A DNA stretch of 64,000 bases, taken from Hypericibacter sp049323455 (GTDB lineage: Bacteria > Pseudomonadota > Alphaproteobacteria > Dongiales > Dongiaceae). The notes under the pieces were generated by a model. The model made no database searches and was not told the DNA's origin. It saw only the letters and a program-made list of their open reading frames with translations. Shown here piece after piece: positions 17,771 through 26,433 of this stretch; position 1 is the first letter of the stretch, and every line of letters starts with the position of its first letter. The position numbers were made by a program, and so were the translations under genes. Location of the stretch: positions 1 through 64,000 of the forward strand of contig JBMONF010000018.1 in assembly GCA_049323455.1 (NCBI GenBank), given 5' to 3'.

Positions 17771-19726
17771 TCAGGTTCCGATCTCGCCGCCATCCTCTTT
17801 GACGATGGCGATCACGGAAGGCCGCGGCGGCGTCTTCGCGTCGAAATCGGGCCACCGCGTGGAGGGCTCGGCGAACGTCGAGCCCTCGCCGGGATGCTGG
17901 ACGGCGACGAACAGCGTCTTGCCGTCCGGCGTGAAGCAGGGGCCGCAGGTCTCGGCATCGCGCGGCACGGCGAGGAACTTGCGCGTGACCGCGCGCCCGT
18001 CGCCGGCGACGTCGGTGCCGTAGAGCCCGTCGCCGATGCCGAACCTCTTCTGCGCCCCGCCCTGATCGGTCGCGATCCAGAGCCGTCCCTTGGAATCGAA
18101 GGCGACGTTGTCCGGGCAGGCGAGCCAGCCGTTCTTGCTGGTGCCCTTGCCGTAGAGCGTCGTGCCCCACAGCGGGTTGCCGGCGACCAGGAACAGGTCC
18201 CAGCCATATTCGGCGGCCGTGTGATCGGCATCCTTGCCCTCGCCGCCGGGCGGGATCAGCTCGAGGATATGGCCGGTTTCGTTGTCGGCGCGCGGGTTGG
18301 CCGCATCGAGCCTGTCGTAGCCGCGCTTGGAGTTGTTGGTGAGCACCGCGTAGATGCGCCCCGTCACCGGATCGGCCTCGACATCCTCGGGCCGGTCCAT
18401 CGGCGTGGCGCCGAGGAGATCGGCCGCGCGCCGCGTCTCGATCATCACGTCGGCCGCGTTCTCGAAGCCGTTGGCGTCGGTGAGCGGGCCCTGCCCATGG
18501 ACGAGCGGCAGCCAGGCGAGCTTGCCGTCCGGCGAGAACCGGGCGACGGACAGCGTGCCCTCGTCGAGCAGCGTCAGGTTGGCCGCGCGGTTGGCCGGAT
18601 CGAACTTGCCGCGGCTCACGAACCGGTAGATGTAATCGAAGCGCTCGTCGTCGCCCATATAGGCGACCACATGGCCGTCCTTGTTGACGACAACCGTGGC
18701 GCCCTCGTGCTTGAAGCGGCCGAGCGCCGTGCGCTTCATTGGTGTCGAGCCCGGATCGAACGGGTCGATCTCGACCACCCAGCCGAAGCGGTTGGGCTCG
18801 TTCGGCTCCTTCGTCACGTCGAAGCGCGCCTCGTATTTCCACCAGGCATATTCGGGCTCGCCCTTGATGCCGTAACGCTCGAAGGCGGCAGCTTCAGGGA
18901 GCGGTTTCGGATCGCCGCCGAAGTAGTTGTTGAAGTTCTCTTCGCAAGTGAGGATCGTGCCCCAGGGCGTGACGCCGCCCGCGCAATTGTTGATCGTGCC
19001 GAGCGCGGTCTTGGCCGCAGGATCGGCCGAGGTCTTGAGGCGGTCGCTGCCGGCGGCGGGGCCGGTGAGCGCCATCGGCGTGGTCGCCGTGATGCGTCGG
19101 TTGTAGCGGCTCGCTTCCACGACTTGCCAGCGCCCGTCGTCCGCCTTCTTGATCTCGGCGATCGAGTGGCCGTGCGCCGCCATCTCGACCGCGACCTGGT
19201 CGGCCGTGAGCTTGTCGAGCTTGTCCGCCTCGGTCAGGCCCGCGAACATCAGCTCGGCGTTGGTGTATTCGTGATTGACGCAGAGCAGGCCGCGATCGGA
19301 GCTGTTCGAGCCCTGCGGCAGCGGCAGGAAGCCGATGAAGTCGCAGTTGTAGCCGAACTGCATCGCCTGCTGCGCCGCCGTGAGTGCCGGCGGATCGAAG
19401 GCGGGCGCGCCCTTGACCAGCTTGTCGCCCCAGCGGATCAGCACGTCCGCGCGGTAGCCCTTGGCGAGCTTGAGCCCGTCCTCGATGCCCTGCTCGATCT
19501 CCTCGAAGGTGAGCGAGGAGGGGTTTTCGCCCGCTTTCGCCGCGTGTGCGCCCAGGAGCCCGCTGAAGAGGCCCGCTGCACCTGTCAGGCCCAGCTCCTT
19601 GAGCGCGGCGCGCCGGCTGTAGCGGCGCTCCGCCACCTCGAACAACGGGCTGTTGGCGGTCGAGTTCGAGCCGATGTCGTCGGCGTCGGTCACGATCATC
19701 GCCGGATAGCGGTCGATCGCCTTCAT
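17771..19726 (-). CDS. PhoX-family alkaline phosphatase-like protein (DUF839), Tat-exported
   Basis: A 651-residue protein of the PhoX/DUF839 family, calcium- and iron-dependent exported phosphatases. An N-terminal Tat motif YSRRAALKELG is followed by a hydrophobic stretch ending AHAAKAG, typical for PhoX. Family blocks include GLLCVNHEYTN, GGVTPWGTILTCEENFNNYF and the C-terminal GPCFTPDGKTLFVAVQHPGE. The frame is open to 19846, but the ATG at 19726 has GAGAGGA just upstream and leaves the Tat signal intact. With the phosphonate genes nearby it may serve phosphorus supply; no Pho box was identified. Confidence 0.9.
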   Translation of the reverse strand: MKAIDRYPAMIVTDADDIGSNSTANSPLFEVAERRYSRRAALKELGLTGAAGLFSGLLGAHAAKAGENPSSLTFEEIEQGIEDGLKLAKGYRADVLIRWGDKLVKGAPAFDPPALTAAQQAMQFGYNCDFIGFLPLPQGSNSSDRGLLCVNHEYTNAELMFAGLTEADKLDKLTADQVAVEMAAHGHSIAEIKKADDGRWQVVEASRYNRRITATTPMALTGPAAGSDRLKTSADPAAKTALGTINNCAGGVTPWGTILTCEENFNNYFGGDPKPLPEAAAFERYGIKGEPEYAWWKYEARFDVTKEPNEPNRFGWVVEIDPFDPGSTPMKRTALGRFKHEGATVVVNKDGHVVAYMGDDERFDYIYRFVSRGKFDPANRAANLTLLDEGTLSVARFSPDGKLAWLPLVHGQGPLTDANGFENAADVMIETRRAADLLGATPMDRPEDVEADPVTGRIYAVLTNNSKRGYDRLDAANPRADNETGHILELIPPGGEGKDADHTAAEYGWDLFLVAGNPLWGTTLYGKGTSKNGWLACPDNVAFDSKGRLWIATDQGGAQKRFGIGDGLYGTDVAGDGRAVTRKFLAVPRDAETCGPCFTPDGKTLFVAVQHPGEGSTFAEPSTRWPDFDAKTPPRPSVIAIVKEDGGEIGT

Positions 19727-19921
19727 TCCTCTCTCCCCATTTTCCCCAGGCACGGAGCCAATGGCGCGACCATAAGGGTACCCGGCGACGCGCCCATGAA
19801 CCGTCCATGACAGATCGATGACGGATCCGCCGACATGATGGCGCAACCGGGGAGCGGAGGCACCCGAGCTTCACACGGCCTGCCGCTTCTGCGTCTCGAG
19901 AGCGGCCGATGCGGTCGTCAC

Positions 19922-20152
19922 CAGAGCGCGTCGCCGGAAAAGCTGTGCAGCTTGTCGCGCCCTGCGATATGGACCCGGAATCCCTTGGGGAACAACCCGG
20001 CGATGGCGGGGTCGCACGCGTCGAGCCCGCCCGCATAGGCGCCGAAGGCCGGCAGGATCAGGCGCCGCCCGTCCTCGACGAAGCAGCGCCCCGTCACGCG
20101 CCTTCCGCGCCAGGAGATGCCGGCCTTGGGATGGAAATGGCCGGACACCTCG
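19922..20152 (-). pseudogene. 3' fragment of pdeM (duplicated remnant)
   Basis: These 231 bp match 23023-23253, the last third of intact pdeM, with two mismatches (20016 and 20143), in the same orientation. Only the C-terminal ~77 codons are present, from EVSGHFHPKAG to GDAL, and the upstream catalytic motifs are missing. At 20152 the match stops abruptly and unrelated sequence begins. It marks the left edge of the rearranged segment. Confidence 0.9.
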
Positions 20153-20322
20153 TCTGCGGAACTTCGCCGCACCCAGCGCCTCAAGCGCCTCGCCAGCGAC
20201 GGTCTGAGAATTGCGAGCTAAGGCCGAGACCCCCGGACAATCCGCCGGCGCAAGGCCGTTGCGACGTGTCAGCCGCAGCGGTTGGGGCAGGTGGTCGACT
20301 CGCCCCCCTCTGGCGCCGATGG
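20153..20322. other. Unassigned sequence beside the pdeM fragment
   Basis: 170 bp between the break in the pdeM fragment and the stop of the histidine kinase. The minus-strand frame stays open (containing ARNSQTVAGEALEALGAAKF), but I recognise no family. It could be the remnant of another gene joined at the breakpoint. Confidence 0.35.
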
Positions 20323-22128
20323 TCATGCATGATTGCGGCGTTCGGCCTCGGCTAGAGCCAAGCTATTTCGGATGGCGTCGGACAGCGTGTCGGCGCGGTA
20401 GGGCTTGGCTATGATCGGGAAGCCTTCCTTGGCCACTTCCGCCGCGGCGCTGCTGTATCCGCTCGCGAGGAGCAGCGGTTGTTCCTGAAAGTGTCGGCGG
20501 ATCTTGCGCGCCAACTCGATGCCGCTCATGCCACCGGGCATGACAATATCGGAGAAGACGAGATCGAAGCGCTGGCCGCCCAGCAGGAGAGCCAGCGCCG
20601 TGCGGGCATCCTGCACCCAGTGGGAACGGTAGCCGATCAGATCGAGCAAGTTCTGAGCGACGCGGGCCACGCCCTCATCGTCCTCGACCAGGAGCACGAC
20701 ACCGGCTCCACGCTCGACGGCAGGACGCTGGACCTCTTCTTCGCCTGCAGCGCCAGCTTCCCGGGCACGAGGAAGATAAAGCGTTACCGTAGTGCCGCGG
20801 CCGATCTCGCTCTTGATGGTTGCCGTACCGCCTGCCTGCGTGGCGAAGCCATGGACCTGGCTGAGGCCTAGCCCGCTTCCCTTGCCAACCTCCTTGGTGG
20901 TGAAGAACGGCTCGAACACCCGAGCGAGAACGTCGGGCTTGATGCCGGTTCCTGTGTCGGAAACTGTCAAGGAGACGAACTCGCCTGAAAGGCTCGTGGC
21001 AGGCAGGTCGCCTCCGGAGAGCCGGACATTGGCGGCATCGATGCGCAGGAGACCGCCTTCCGGCATGGCGTCGCGCGCATTGACGGCAAGATTGATCAGC
21101 GCCAGCTCGAGCTCGCCCAGATCGCACTCGATTGGCCAGAGATCGTCCGCGAAGGTGAGAACGATGCGGATGTCGCCGCGCAAGGATCGCGCCAGGAACT
21201 CGCCAAGGTCGTCCGAACGCTTCTTGAGATCGACGATCTCGGGGCGCAGCGCCTGCTGGCGTGTGAAGGCAAGTAACTGGCGCGTCAGTCGGGCGCCGCG
21301 TTCGGAGGCACGCTCGATCGATTCCACCATTCTCGCGGCTTTCGTTTTTTGCACTTGGTCGCGGAGCAAGTCGACGTTGCCCAAGATGATGGTAAGAAGA
21401 TTGTTGAAGTCGTGTGCGATGCCTCCGGCCAACCGGCCGATCGCCTCCAGCTTCTGTGTTTCCCGAAGAGCCTCCTGCACGCGTTCCCGCTCGCGGACCT
21501 CTGCCTCCAATCGCCGAGTGCGTTCCAGCACGCGCTCCTCAAGAGACGCGTTGAGGTGCTGCAGCCGTTCCTCGCTCTCCCGCAGCGCTTTGTTGCTCTC
21601 CTGAATCTCCTGTGCCCGGCGGAAAATCTCGGCCTCCATCCGTTCGGCACGCAGGCGCAGGTCATGGGTTTCCTGCTCCTTCTGACTATCCTGCATCTTA
21701 AGCCGAACAAAATCCGTCACGTCCTCGACACGATGGATGATCAGCGAGACATTGCCATTCGCGTCGAGCACTGGCGAATTAACCGGGCTCCAATACCTCT
21801 CCTCAAAGCCTCCACCCTCGGCAGCCGGGCGGCGCACATCGTACTTCTGAACTGCCATCGTGTCCGGCCTGCGATGCTGCAAGACGCGAAGCAGCGATGC
21901 CCGTAGGTTGCTGACGCCGGTTGCGCGAGGGTCATCCGGATTGTCTGGAAAAACGTCGAAAATATCGCGGCCGAGAACGTCTTCGCGCTTCGTCATGGTC
22001 GCAGCGAGATAAGCGTCGCTCGCTGCGCAGATCGTCAGATCGGGCCGTAGCACGAGGTAGAGCCCAGGCACCGCTTCGAACAGCGCGTGGTAATCGACCA
22101 CGCCTGATTTCGGCTCTTCCGGCCCCAT
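20323..22128 (-). CDS. Hybrid sensor histidine kinase with PAS and receiver domains
   Basis: A 601-residue cytosolic hybrid kinase. In order: PAS domain (about 10-145; FEAVPGLYLVLRPDLTI), a coiled coil (about 145-225), HisKA with phospho-acceptor His239 (GGIAHDFNNLL), HATPase with NLAVNARDAMPEGG and SDTGTGIKPDVLARVFEPFF, and a C-terminal receiver (LLVEDDEG, FSDIVMPGG, IAKPYRAD). No membrane segment is visible. The frame opens at 22227, but the ATG at 22128 has GGGGGA at the right distance. No partner regulator is adjacent, so it is an orphan, lying inside the pdeM/lhr rearrangement. Confidence 0.9.
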   Translation of the reverse strand: MGPEEPKSGVVDYHALFEAVPGLYLVLRPDLTICAASDAYLAATMTKREDVLGRDIFDVFPDNPDDPRATGVSNLRASLLRVLQHRRPDTMAVQKYDVRRPAAEGGGFEERYWSPVNSPVLDANGNVSLIIHRVEDVTDFVRLKMQDSQKEQETHDLRLRAERMEAEIFRRAQEIQESNKALRESEERLQHLNASLEERVLERTRRLEAEVRERERVQEALRETQKLEAIGRLAGGIAHDFNNLLTIILGNVDLLRDQVQKTKAARMVESIERASERGARLTRQLLAFTRQQALRPEIVDLKKRSDDLGEFLARSLRGDIRIVLTFADDLWPIECDLGELELALINLAVNARDAMPEGGLLRIDAANVRLSGGDLPATSLSGEFVSLTVSDTGTGIKPDVLARVFEPFFTTKEVGKGSGLGLSQVHGFATQAGGTATIKSEIGRGTTVTLYLPRAREAGAAGEEEVQRPAVERGAGVVLLVEDDEGVARVAQNLLDLIGYRSHWVQDARTALALLLGGQRFDLVFSDIVMPGGMSGIELARKIRRHFQEQPLLLASGYSSAAAEVAKEGFPIIAKPYRADTLSDAIRNSLALAEAERRNHA

Positions 22129-22228
22129 TCGATCCCCCACACCGCAATTAATCGCGGGTTCGATTTCTGAGAGCCTCGGGCTGCGCTGTCGACGCAACCG
22201 GCCACGGTCGCAATAGCCCAATTTCACA

Positions 22229-23021
22229 ACCAGAATAGGTAGAAATCTAGCGCGATTTCAGGTAGTGCACCAGCGGGAAAATGCACCGACTCATTAGTCT
22301 TTGCCATTCCGGCCCTTTGCAGGATTGAAGGTGGATGGGCGCATCGCCCGGTGTCGGTGAATCCAAGCCGTTTGTCAGCTAGAATGAGAACGTCACCAAA
22401 CGGGCCGAGACGAGGCATGGCGCACAGGACCATCATGATCAATCGCGCACCCGTCCCGACGCTATGGGCGGCCGTCATCGCCTAGTGCTCGGGTTCGACC
22501 ATGACGAGGCACTGACGCTGGGCAAAACCGTTGCGGGGCTCAACGCGCGTGCCGAGGGGATGCGCCTCGGCATCTGCCAGCGGACGCCAAAGGACGTGGC
22601 GGAGCAGCGCAAGAAATTGCGGACTGGCAAGCAGCTTCACGTCGATCTGCTACTTCGGGCTGTCCTCGTGACGCGGACACCAGAAGAGCCGCTGGCACTT
22701 GCCAAGGACAAGCCGGTGAACCCGGAAGTGTGCAGCGCTAACTCGAGAGCAAGTTCGACGGGTCACGGGAAGCGGTCACGCGGGCCGTGTGGGCCGCGAC
22801 CCTGCGGGCGGGGCGAATAGGCCGACAGAGTGCGTCAGCCGGCTTGGCCGACCTGCCCGCCGCACTGCGAAAGCAACCGGTTGGTTCGTTGCATCGCTAA
22901 GCTGATCGACCCATCGCAGTGCTAAGGCAGGCCGATGCCTCCGCATCGCCCTGCGCCGGCTTCCTACTCTCTTAGCCCGGTTGCCACCGCGATGCCCATG
23001 ATCTCTGCGGGAATTTCGGGC
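22229..23021. other. 793-bp region without a recognisable gene
   Basis: Open frames exist on both strands (for example 22464-22820 plus, containing VLGFDHDEALTLGKTVAGLN), but none has a good start or a family I can recognise. Between the kinase and the intact pdeM it may hold decayed gene or mobile-element remnants. Confidence 0.5.
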
Positions 23022-23717
23022 TCAGAGCGCGTCGCCGGAAAAGCTGTGCAGCTTGTCGCGCCCTGCGATATGGACCCGGAATCCCTTGGGGAACAACCCG
23101 GCGATGGCGGGGTCGCGCGCGTCGAGCCCGCCCGCATAGGCGCCGAAGGCCGGCAGGATCAGGCGCCGCCCGTCCTCGACGAAGCAGCGCCCCGTCACGC
23201 GCCTTCCGCGCCAGGAGATGCCGGCCTTGGGATGGAAATGGCCCGACACCTCGCCGGCCGTGTGACGGTCTTCGGCCTCATGCCGGAACTGCAGCGGCCC
23301 TTCGGTCAAGACCGGCAGCGTCCGGCCGCCCCAGCTCTCGAGCGGCGCGGGGTCGTGGTTGCCGAGGATCCAGACCCAGTCGCATGCGCGCGCCAGGCTT
23401 GCCAGCGTCTCGCCCAAGGGGGCGGGCAGACGGTCGCCCGCGCCACCGTCGTGGAAGCTGTCGCCGAGGCAGACGACGCGGCGCGGATGGAAGCGCGCGA
23501 CCAGCGCCGCGAGCCGGTCGAGCGTCACGGCGCTGTCGTAGGGCGGCAGCGGCCGCCCGCGCTCGGCGAAGGCCGAGCCCTTCTCCAGATGCAGGTCGGC
23601 GACCGCAAGCGTTTGGGCCTCGGGCCACCACACGGCACCCGAGACATGGAGGATCAGCTCGGCACCATTGAGCCGGGCGCGCCGCGCCTCGCCGACCTCG
23701 ACCATTACCGCCGTCAT
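23022..23717 (-). CDS. pdeM: Ligase-associated DNA damage response phosphoesterase
   Basis: A 231-residue calcineurin-like metallophosphoesterase. The metal motifs are visible in order: VADLHLEKG, VVCLGDSFHDG, WILGNHDP and SGHFHPKAG. Together with lhr this is the conserved ligase-associated DNA repair pair of many bacteria; its exact substrate is uncertain. The ATG at 23717 overlaps the lhr stop by 4 bp, so the two are translationally coupled. Its last 231 bp recur at 19922-20152. Confidence 0.92.
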   Translation of the reverse strand: MTAVMVEVGEARRARLNGAELILHVSGAVWWPEAQTLAVADLHLEKGSAFAERGRPLPPYDSAVTLDRLAALVARFHPRRVVCLGDSFHDGGAGDRLPAPLGETLASLARACDWVWILGNHDPAPLESWGGRTLPVLTEGPLQFRHEAEDRHTAGEVSGHFHPKAGISWRGRRVTGRCFVEDGRRLILPAFGAYAGGLDARDPAIAGLFPKGFRVHIAGRDKLHSFSGDAL

Positions 23718-26185
23718 AGCGGCAGCTCGCCTTGCGGCAGGGCCGGCACGGCTTCCTCGGCGGTCGCCTCGGCGATGAGGGCGGTCGCGGCCTCGTCCAT
23801 CAGCTCGTCGATGGCGGCGCCATAGACCGCCTCCTTGCCGATCTCGAGCAGGACCGGCACGGCGAGCGGCGAGACGCGCTTCAGGCGGCGATGGGTGATG
23901 CGGCCCTTGATGCGGGCCAGCATGTCGGCCAGGCGCTGCACATCGGTGAGGCCGCTGGCCGCGTCTGCCCGCGTAGCGCGCAGCAGGATGTGGCCGGGCT
24001 CGTGCTTCCTCAGCACGTCGTAGATGAGATCGGAGTTGAAGGTCACCTGCTTGCCCGTCTTGGTCTCGCCCGGATGGCGCCGCTCGATCAGCCCCGCGAT
24101 CACCGCCACGTTGCGGAAGCATCGCTTGAGCATGCTCGATTCGTCCATCCAGGCCTCGAGATCGTCGCCCAGCATATCCTGATCGAAAAGCTCGACGATA
24201 TGGCGGGCGGGCTTGAGGCTCCAGACCGCGATCACATAGTCGGTGGCGACGAAGCCCAAGGGCCTCAGCCCCGCGCGCTCCATGCGGCGTGTGAGCAGCA
24301 TGCCGAGCGTCTGGTGTGCATTGCGGCCCTCGAAGCAATAGGCGACCAGGAACTCCTTGCTGCCGCGCGGGAAGGTCTCGACCAGCAGCCCTTCGCGGTC
24401 GGGCAAAGCCGAGCGCCGGCGCTGCATCTCGAGCCACTCCATGACCGGCGGCGGCAGGCTGTGCCAACGTCCCGGCTCGGCCAAGAGGCCTCGCACGCGG
24501 CGCGCGAGCTGTGTGGTGAGCGGCAGGCGGCCGCCGGCATAAGCCGGCACCTTGGGCACGCCTTGGCCGCCCGGCGAGACCACAGCCGCCATCTCGCGGA
24601 TGCCCTCGAAGCGCAGGAGCTGGCCCGCGAACACGAAGCTGTCGCCGGGCACGAGCCCCTGGATGAAATATTCCTCGACTTCACCGAGTCGGCGGCCGTT
24701 CCTAAGCCGCACCGCCAGCATCGGCTCCTGCACGATGGTGCCGACATTCAGGCGATAGCGCCGCACCATGGCTGGGCCGGCGACGCGCCAGCGGCCGTCT
24801 TCCTCCTGCGCCAGGCGGTGCCAGCGCTCGTAGCTGCCGAGCGCATAGCCGCCGGTCGCGACGAAGCTCAGCACGTCGTCGAAATCCTGGCGCGACAGCG
24901 CGCGATAAGGATGGGCGTTGCGCACCTCCTCATAAAGCGCGTCGGCGGCGAAGGGCGCCTGGCAGGCCATGCCGAGGACATGCTGCGCCAGCACGTCGAG
25001 CCCGCCGGGCTTGGGCCGCTCGCCGTCGAGCTCGTGCGCCGCGACCGCCTCGAGTGCCGCTCGGCATTCGAGGAGCTCGAAGCGATTGGCCGGCACCAGG
25101 ATGGCGCGGCTGGGCTCGTCGAGCCGGTGATTGGCGCGGCCGATGCGTTGCACCAGCCTTGCGGCGCCCTTGGGTGCCCCTACCTGCACGACCAGATCGA
25201 CCGCAGCCCAGTCCACGCCCAGATCGAGCGAGGAGGTTGCGACGACGGCGCGCAAGTTCCCGCGCGCCATCGCGGCCTCCACCTTGCGCCGCTGCTCGGG
25301 CGCCAGGCTGCCGTGATGGAGCGCGATCGCCAGCTTGTCGTCGTTGATGCGCCAGAGCGCCTGGAACACCAGCTCGGCCTGGGCGCGGGTGTTGACGAAG
25401 ACGAGCGCGGTGCGCGCCCCCTTGATCGCTTCGTAGACCTCCTCGATGGCATGGAGCGCCATATGGCCCGACCAGGGTACATGGGCGCGGCTCGCAAGGA
25501 TGCGAATCTCGGGCTCGGCCCCGGCGCGACCATGGACAATGTCGATGCTGCCGTCATCGGACGACGCGGTGGGCGAGATCCAGGCGGCGAGCCGCGCCTC
25601 GTCCGCGACCGTGGCCGAGAGCCCGACGCGCCGGCACCGCGGCGCCAAACGTTGAAGCCGCGCCAGGCCCAGTGCCAGCAGATCGCCCCGCTTGTTGTCG
25701 GCGATGGCGTGAAGCTCGTCCACGACGACCCGCTCGAGCCTGGCGAAGAGTCGCGGCGCATCGGCATAGGAGAGCAGCAGCGCCAGGGATTCGGGCGTGG
25801 TCAGGAGGATCTGGGGCGGGCGGCGGCGCTGGCGCTGGCGCTTCGACTGCGGCGTGTCGCCGGTGCGGGTCTCGGCGCGGATGGCAAGCCCCAGCTCGGC
25901 GATCGGCGCCTCGAGGTTGCGGTGGATGTCGACGGCGAGCGCCTTCAAGGGCGAGACATAGAGCGTGTGGAGATGGTCGGCCGGCGCTTCGGTGAGCTGG
26001 ATCAGGCTCGGCAGGAATCCTGCCAGCGTCTTGCCGCCGCCGGTGGGCGCCACCAGCAAGGCCGAGCGTCCGGCCCGGTCGGCCGCCAGCAAAGCCAGCT
26101 GGTGCGCATGTGGCTGCCAGCCGCGGCCGGCGAACCAGGCGGCAAAGGTAGGCGGCAGAGCCAAGGTCGAATTGATCGGCGTCAT
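23714..26185 (-). CDS. lhr: Ligase-associated DEXH-box helicase, Lhr type
   Basis: An 823-residue superfamily 2 helicase. Motif I is APTGGGKT (residues 46-53), motif Ia YVSPLKALAVD, motif II VVVDELHAI (DEVH/DELH class), motif III GLSATVAD, and motifs V-VI SSLDLGVDWAAVD and RIGRANHR. The C-terminal ~400 residues are the Lhr-specific winged-helix and accessory domains. The length fits the short, ligase-associated Lhr2 group rather than full-length Lhr (~1500 residues). It is coupled to pdeM, but the usual DNA ligase and exonuclease genes are not in the window. A decayed copy of its 5' end lies at 34491-34632. Confidence 0.94.
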   Translation of the reverse strand: MTPINSTLALPPTFAAWFAGRGWQPHAHQLALLAADRAGRSALLVAPTGGGKTLAGFLPSLIQLTEAPADHLHTLYVSPLKALAVDIHRNLEAPIAELGLAIRAETRTGDTPQSKRQRQRRRPPQILLTTPESLALLLSYADAPRLFARLERVVVDELHAIADNKRGDLLALGLARLQRLAPRCRRVGLSATVADEARLAAWISPTASSDDGSIDIVHGRAGAEPEIRILASRAHVPWSGHMALHAIEEVYEAIKGARTALVFVNTRAQAELVFQALWRINDDKLAIALHHGSLAPEQRRKVEAAMARGNLRAVVATSSLDLGVDWAAVDLVVQVGAPKGAARLVQRIGRANHRLDEPSRAILVPANRFELLECRAALEAVAAHELDGERPKPGGLDVLAQHVLGMACQAPFAADALYEEVRNAHPYRALSRQDFDDVLSFVATGGYALGSYERWHRLAQEEDGRWRVAGPAMVRRYRLNVGTIVQEPMLAVRLRNGRRLGEVEEYFIQGLVPGDSFVFAGQLLRFEGIREMAAVVSPGGQGVPKVPAYAGGRLPLTTQLARRVRGLLAEPGRWHSLPPPVMEWLEMQRRRSALPDREGLLVETFPRGSKEFLVAYCFEGRNAHQTLGMLLTRRMERAGLRPLGFVATDYVIAVWSLKPARHIVELFDQDMLGDDLEAWMDESSMLKRCFRNVAVIAGLIERRHPGETKTGKQVTFNSDLIYDVLRKHEPGHILLRATRADAASGLTDVQRLADMLARIKGRITHRRLKRVSPLAVPVLLEIGKEAVYGAAIDELMDEAATALIAEATAEEAVPALPQGELPL

Positions 26186-26334
26186 GTCCGAAGGGTCTGG
26201 CCGCTCAACATACCTTCATACGGACGCGGAATACGGATCGCACTCAATGCGCGGCGCGCGTTTATGTCGTTGTAATTTGGGGAAACTGTCTTGACAGCTT
26301 AAGCCAGCAATGCCAGTCTTATATCAAATTTAGC

Positions 26335-26376
26335 TGGAGCCGGACGCTCCAAGCGACATAGTGAGCAAGAGCGCTC
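26335..26376 (+). promoter_or_regulatory. Leader hairpins of the amide operon, candidate AmiR (ANTAR) target
   Basis: Two hairpins lie upstream of the terminator. The first, 26335-26351, has stem TGGAGC/GCTCCA and a 5-nt loop. The second, 26363-26376, has stem GAGC/GCTC and a 6-nt loop, AAGAGC. The second uses bases of the terminator's 5' arm, so the two structures exclude each other. ANTAR proteins bind paired hexaloop hairpins with A at loop position 1 and G at 4. Only the second loop has six bases, and it has A1 but not G4, so the match is partial. Confidence 0.6.
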
Positions 26377-26409
26377 TCGGGGCCTTGATCGGCCGCGGAG
26401 CGCTTTTTT
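26367..26409 (+). terminator. Intrinsic terminator in the leader upstream of amiC
   Basis: A long stem (AAGAGCGCTC...CG...GGCC paired with GGCC...CG...GAGCGCTTTT, one bulge and one mismatch) with loop TTGATC, followed by TTTTTT. It ends 24 nt before the amiC start codon and points into the operon, so it would block transcription unless prevented. Confidence 0.85.
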
Positions 26410-26433
26410 GTTGTCCTCGCAGGGAGGGCACGG

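Noticed and set aside
22464..22820. A 118-codon plus-strand frame in the gap before pdeM
   Set aside because: No ribosome binding site or family match; the translation turns low-complexity at its end. Kept only as unassigned region.
26291..26325. TTGACA at 26291 with TATATC at 26320 as a sigma70 promoter of the amide operon
   Set aside because: The spacing is 23 nt, too long for sigma70. A promoter must lie near here, but I cannot place it.
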